Source: an uncultured bacterium
GTDB lineage: Bacteria; Bacillota; Clostridia; Lachnospirales; Lachnospiraceae
Length of the DNA: 52,515 bases
Direction of reading: 5' to 3'
NCBI GenBank assembly: GCA_947567075.1
Contig: CANOLZ010000005.1
Location: 1 to 52,515 of the forward strand
In this document: piece after piece, positions 52,419-52,515 of the stretch
Numbering within the stretch: position 1 is the stretch's first letter
Layout of the letters: every line of letters begins with the position of its first letter
Made by a program: the position numbers and the translations under genes
Notes under the pieces: model-generated
What the model was told of the DNA's origin: nothing
What the model saw: only the letters and a program-made list of their open reading frames with translations
Databases searched by the model: none

Positions 52419-52515
52419 AAATGTTTGTTGGTGTAGAAAAAAAAGAAAAAAGAAGAGTTGATTGAAAACTATTCCAAAAGAAATATGACAATATATTTAA
52501 TTCTTAGAGCTTTAG

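Overview
The window is a low-GC, spore-forming Firmicutes chromosome segment, most likely from the class Clostridia and close to Lachnospiraceae. The grounds are AT-rich DNA, AGGAGG ribosome binding sites, frequent TTG starts, spoIIR and a SipL-like spore coat gene, the pyrC-pyrK-pyrD order, an FMN riboswitch over a complete rib operon, and the rpsF-ssb-rpsR operon. I see no rRNA, tRNA, insertion sequence, phage gene or CRISPR array. The assignment rests on recognised families and gene order, not on a database search.

Layout. 1-4.2 kb: end of a pyrimidine operon (pyrC partial, pyrK, pyrD), then sipL. 4.3-9 kb: a reverse-strand gene of unknown role with a sigma28-like promoter, then ispE, spoIIR, murI, a DUF1934 gene and galU. 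9-15 kb: a small membrane protein, a cardiolipin synthase, a trigger-factor-like lipoprotein, asnS and a secreted NlpC/P60 hydrolase. 15-21 kb: a surface-glycan locus with two GT-C type membrane glycosyltransferases, an MBOAT O-acyltransferase and its SGNH partner. 21-24.5 kb: EcsC-family, methyl-accepting chemotaxis and AIM24-family genes. 24.5-28.3 kb: ribH, ribBA, ribE and ribD on the reverse strand behind an FMN riboswitch. 28.4-30 kb: a second cardiolipin synthase gene that needs a -1 frameshift at A_AAA_AAG to be read in full. 30.2-32.7 kb: a Panacea-domain protein, an SGNH protein, a YdcF-like protein and YjbQ.

32.8-37.3 kb is a tight five-gene set: an AAC(3)-like acyltransferase, a DUF4910 peptidase-like protein, an FkbH-like protein, an acyl carrier protein and a MaoC hydratase. 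It looks like a small carrier-protein pathway that builds an acyl group and transfers it to an amine, with no ketosynthase. It is the best candidate for an undescribed system here. 37.3-40.6 kb: an HD-GYP response regulator, a sirtuin, DUF951 and rpsF-ssb-rpsR. 40.7-43.6 kb: a secreted alanine-rich repeat protein, a solitary BlaI-like repressor, a CarD-family regulator under a striking double palindrome, and a transglutaminase-like lipoprotein. 43.8-47.7 kb: a CofE-like ligase, a duplicated DUF1538 membrane protein, a tandem PII protein and a small conserved protein, likely a signalling and transport module. 48-52.5 kb: a membrane-anchored coiled-coil protein, a flavin reductase, a LysM-G5-M23 peptidase and murA.

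Most genes are housekeeping, envelope or sporulation genes in short co-directional operons separated by clear intrinsic terminators. Regulatory DNA is unusually readable: several near-consensus sigmaA promoters carry perfect inverted repeats over the -35 or -10 boxes of regulator-like genes.
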